DNA from: Gammaproteobacteria bacterium
GTDB taxonomy: Bacteria; Pseudomonadota; Gammaproteobacteria; Granulosicoccales; Granulosicoccaceae
Assembly: GCA_019634245.1 (NCBI GenBank)
Contig: JAHQVR010000153.1
Span: 1-23,473 of the forward strand
Direction: 5' to 3'
Length of the DNA: 23,473 nt
Part shown: piece after piece, positions 23,410-23,473 of the stretch
Numbering within the stretch: the first letter of the stretch is position 1
How the letters are laid out: each line of letters begins with the position of its first letter
Position numbers and translations under genes: made by a program
Notes under the pieces: generated by a model
The model's database searches: none
The model's input: the letters and a program-made list of their open reading frames with translations, nothing else
What the model was told of the DNA's origin: nothing

Positions 23410-23473
23410 ATGTCTTCCTGGGAATTAGCGCAGTTGAACATCGCCACTCTGGTGGCGCCTATTGAATCTCCGA
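23410..23473 (+). CDS. DUF3291-type protein, 5' end only
   Basis: Starts at ATG 23410 with AGAGG (23401-23405) in front and runs off the window. The 21 visible residues (SSWELAQLNIATLVAPIESP after Met) match the characteristic opening of DUF3291 proteins, which begin with W-LAQ-NIA-L-APLDSP. Members are small (about 150 aa) and related to monooxygenase-like dimeric alpha-beta barrels; their function is unknown. The rest of the gene is needed to confirm. Confidence 0.65.
   Translation, partial: MSSWELAQLNIATLVAPIESP

Overview
The window reads as chromosomal DNA of a medium-GC, probably marine or aquatic, heterotrophic gammaproteobacterium. GlpR, GlpK, GlpD, MoaC and MoaE align closely with Escherichia coli type proteins, down to the catalytic residue numbers in MoaC and MoaE. 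The glycerol importer, however, is the ABC type first described in rhizobia, not the GlpF facilitator. Genes are dense, operons use ATGA overlaps, and no tRNA, rRNA, CRISPR array, transposase or integrase was seen. The genus cannot be fixed from the sequence alone.

Layout. The end of an unknown gene (1-111) is followed by a 12-bp minisatellite of 16 units (262-453). On the minus strand lie glpK and, 14 nt downstream of it, an EamA/DMT transporter. Facing away on the plus strand is a full glycerol regulon: glpR (DeoR repressor), glpS-glpT (two ABC ATPases), glpP-glpQ (permeases), glpU (small DUF2160-type membrane protein), glpV (periplasmic binding protein), glpD (glycerol-3-phosphate dehydrogenase) and a second EamA transporter. 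Glycerol would be bound by GlpV, imported by GlpSTPQ(U), phosphorylated by GlpK and oxidised by GlpD to dihydroxyacetone phosphate, with GlpR as the likely repressor. TTTCGTT-type operator candidates lie before glpR and glpS.

Downstream come a soluble tandem-PAS chemoreceptor resembling BdlA, a periplasmic DegQ/HtrA-type protease followed 8 nt later by an unusual 70-aa ORF that copies sigma-70 region 4.1, the molybdopterin genes moaD-moaE (minus) and moaC (plus), an AsmA-family protein with a long charged C-terminal coil, a TTC38-like TPR protein, a small P-loop kinase and the start of a DUF3291 gene.

The most unusual signals are (i) two copies of a ~154-bp inverted-repeat element (2924-3078 and 13205-13357) whose arms differ between copies yet stay self-complementary, bracketing the glpR-to-EamA segment and in one case supplying an upstream gene's stop codon; (ii) the sigma-4.1-like mini-protein; (iii) the 12-bp minisatellite with its variants sorted in blocks; and (iv) the GlpS/GlpT pair, in which the signature and H-loop losses fall in the same composite ATP site.
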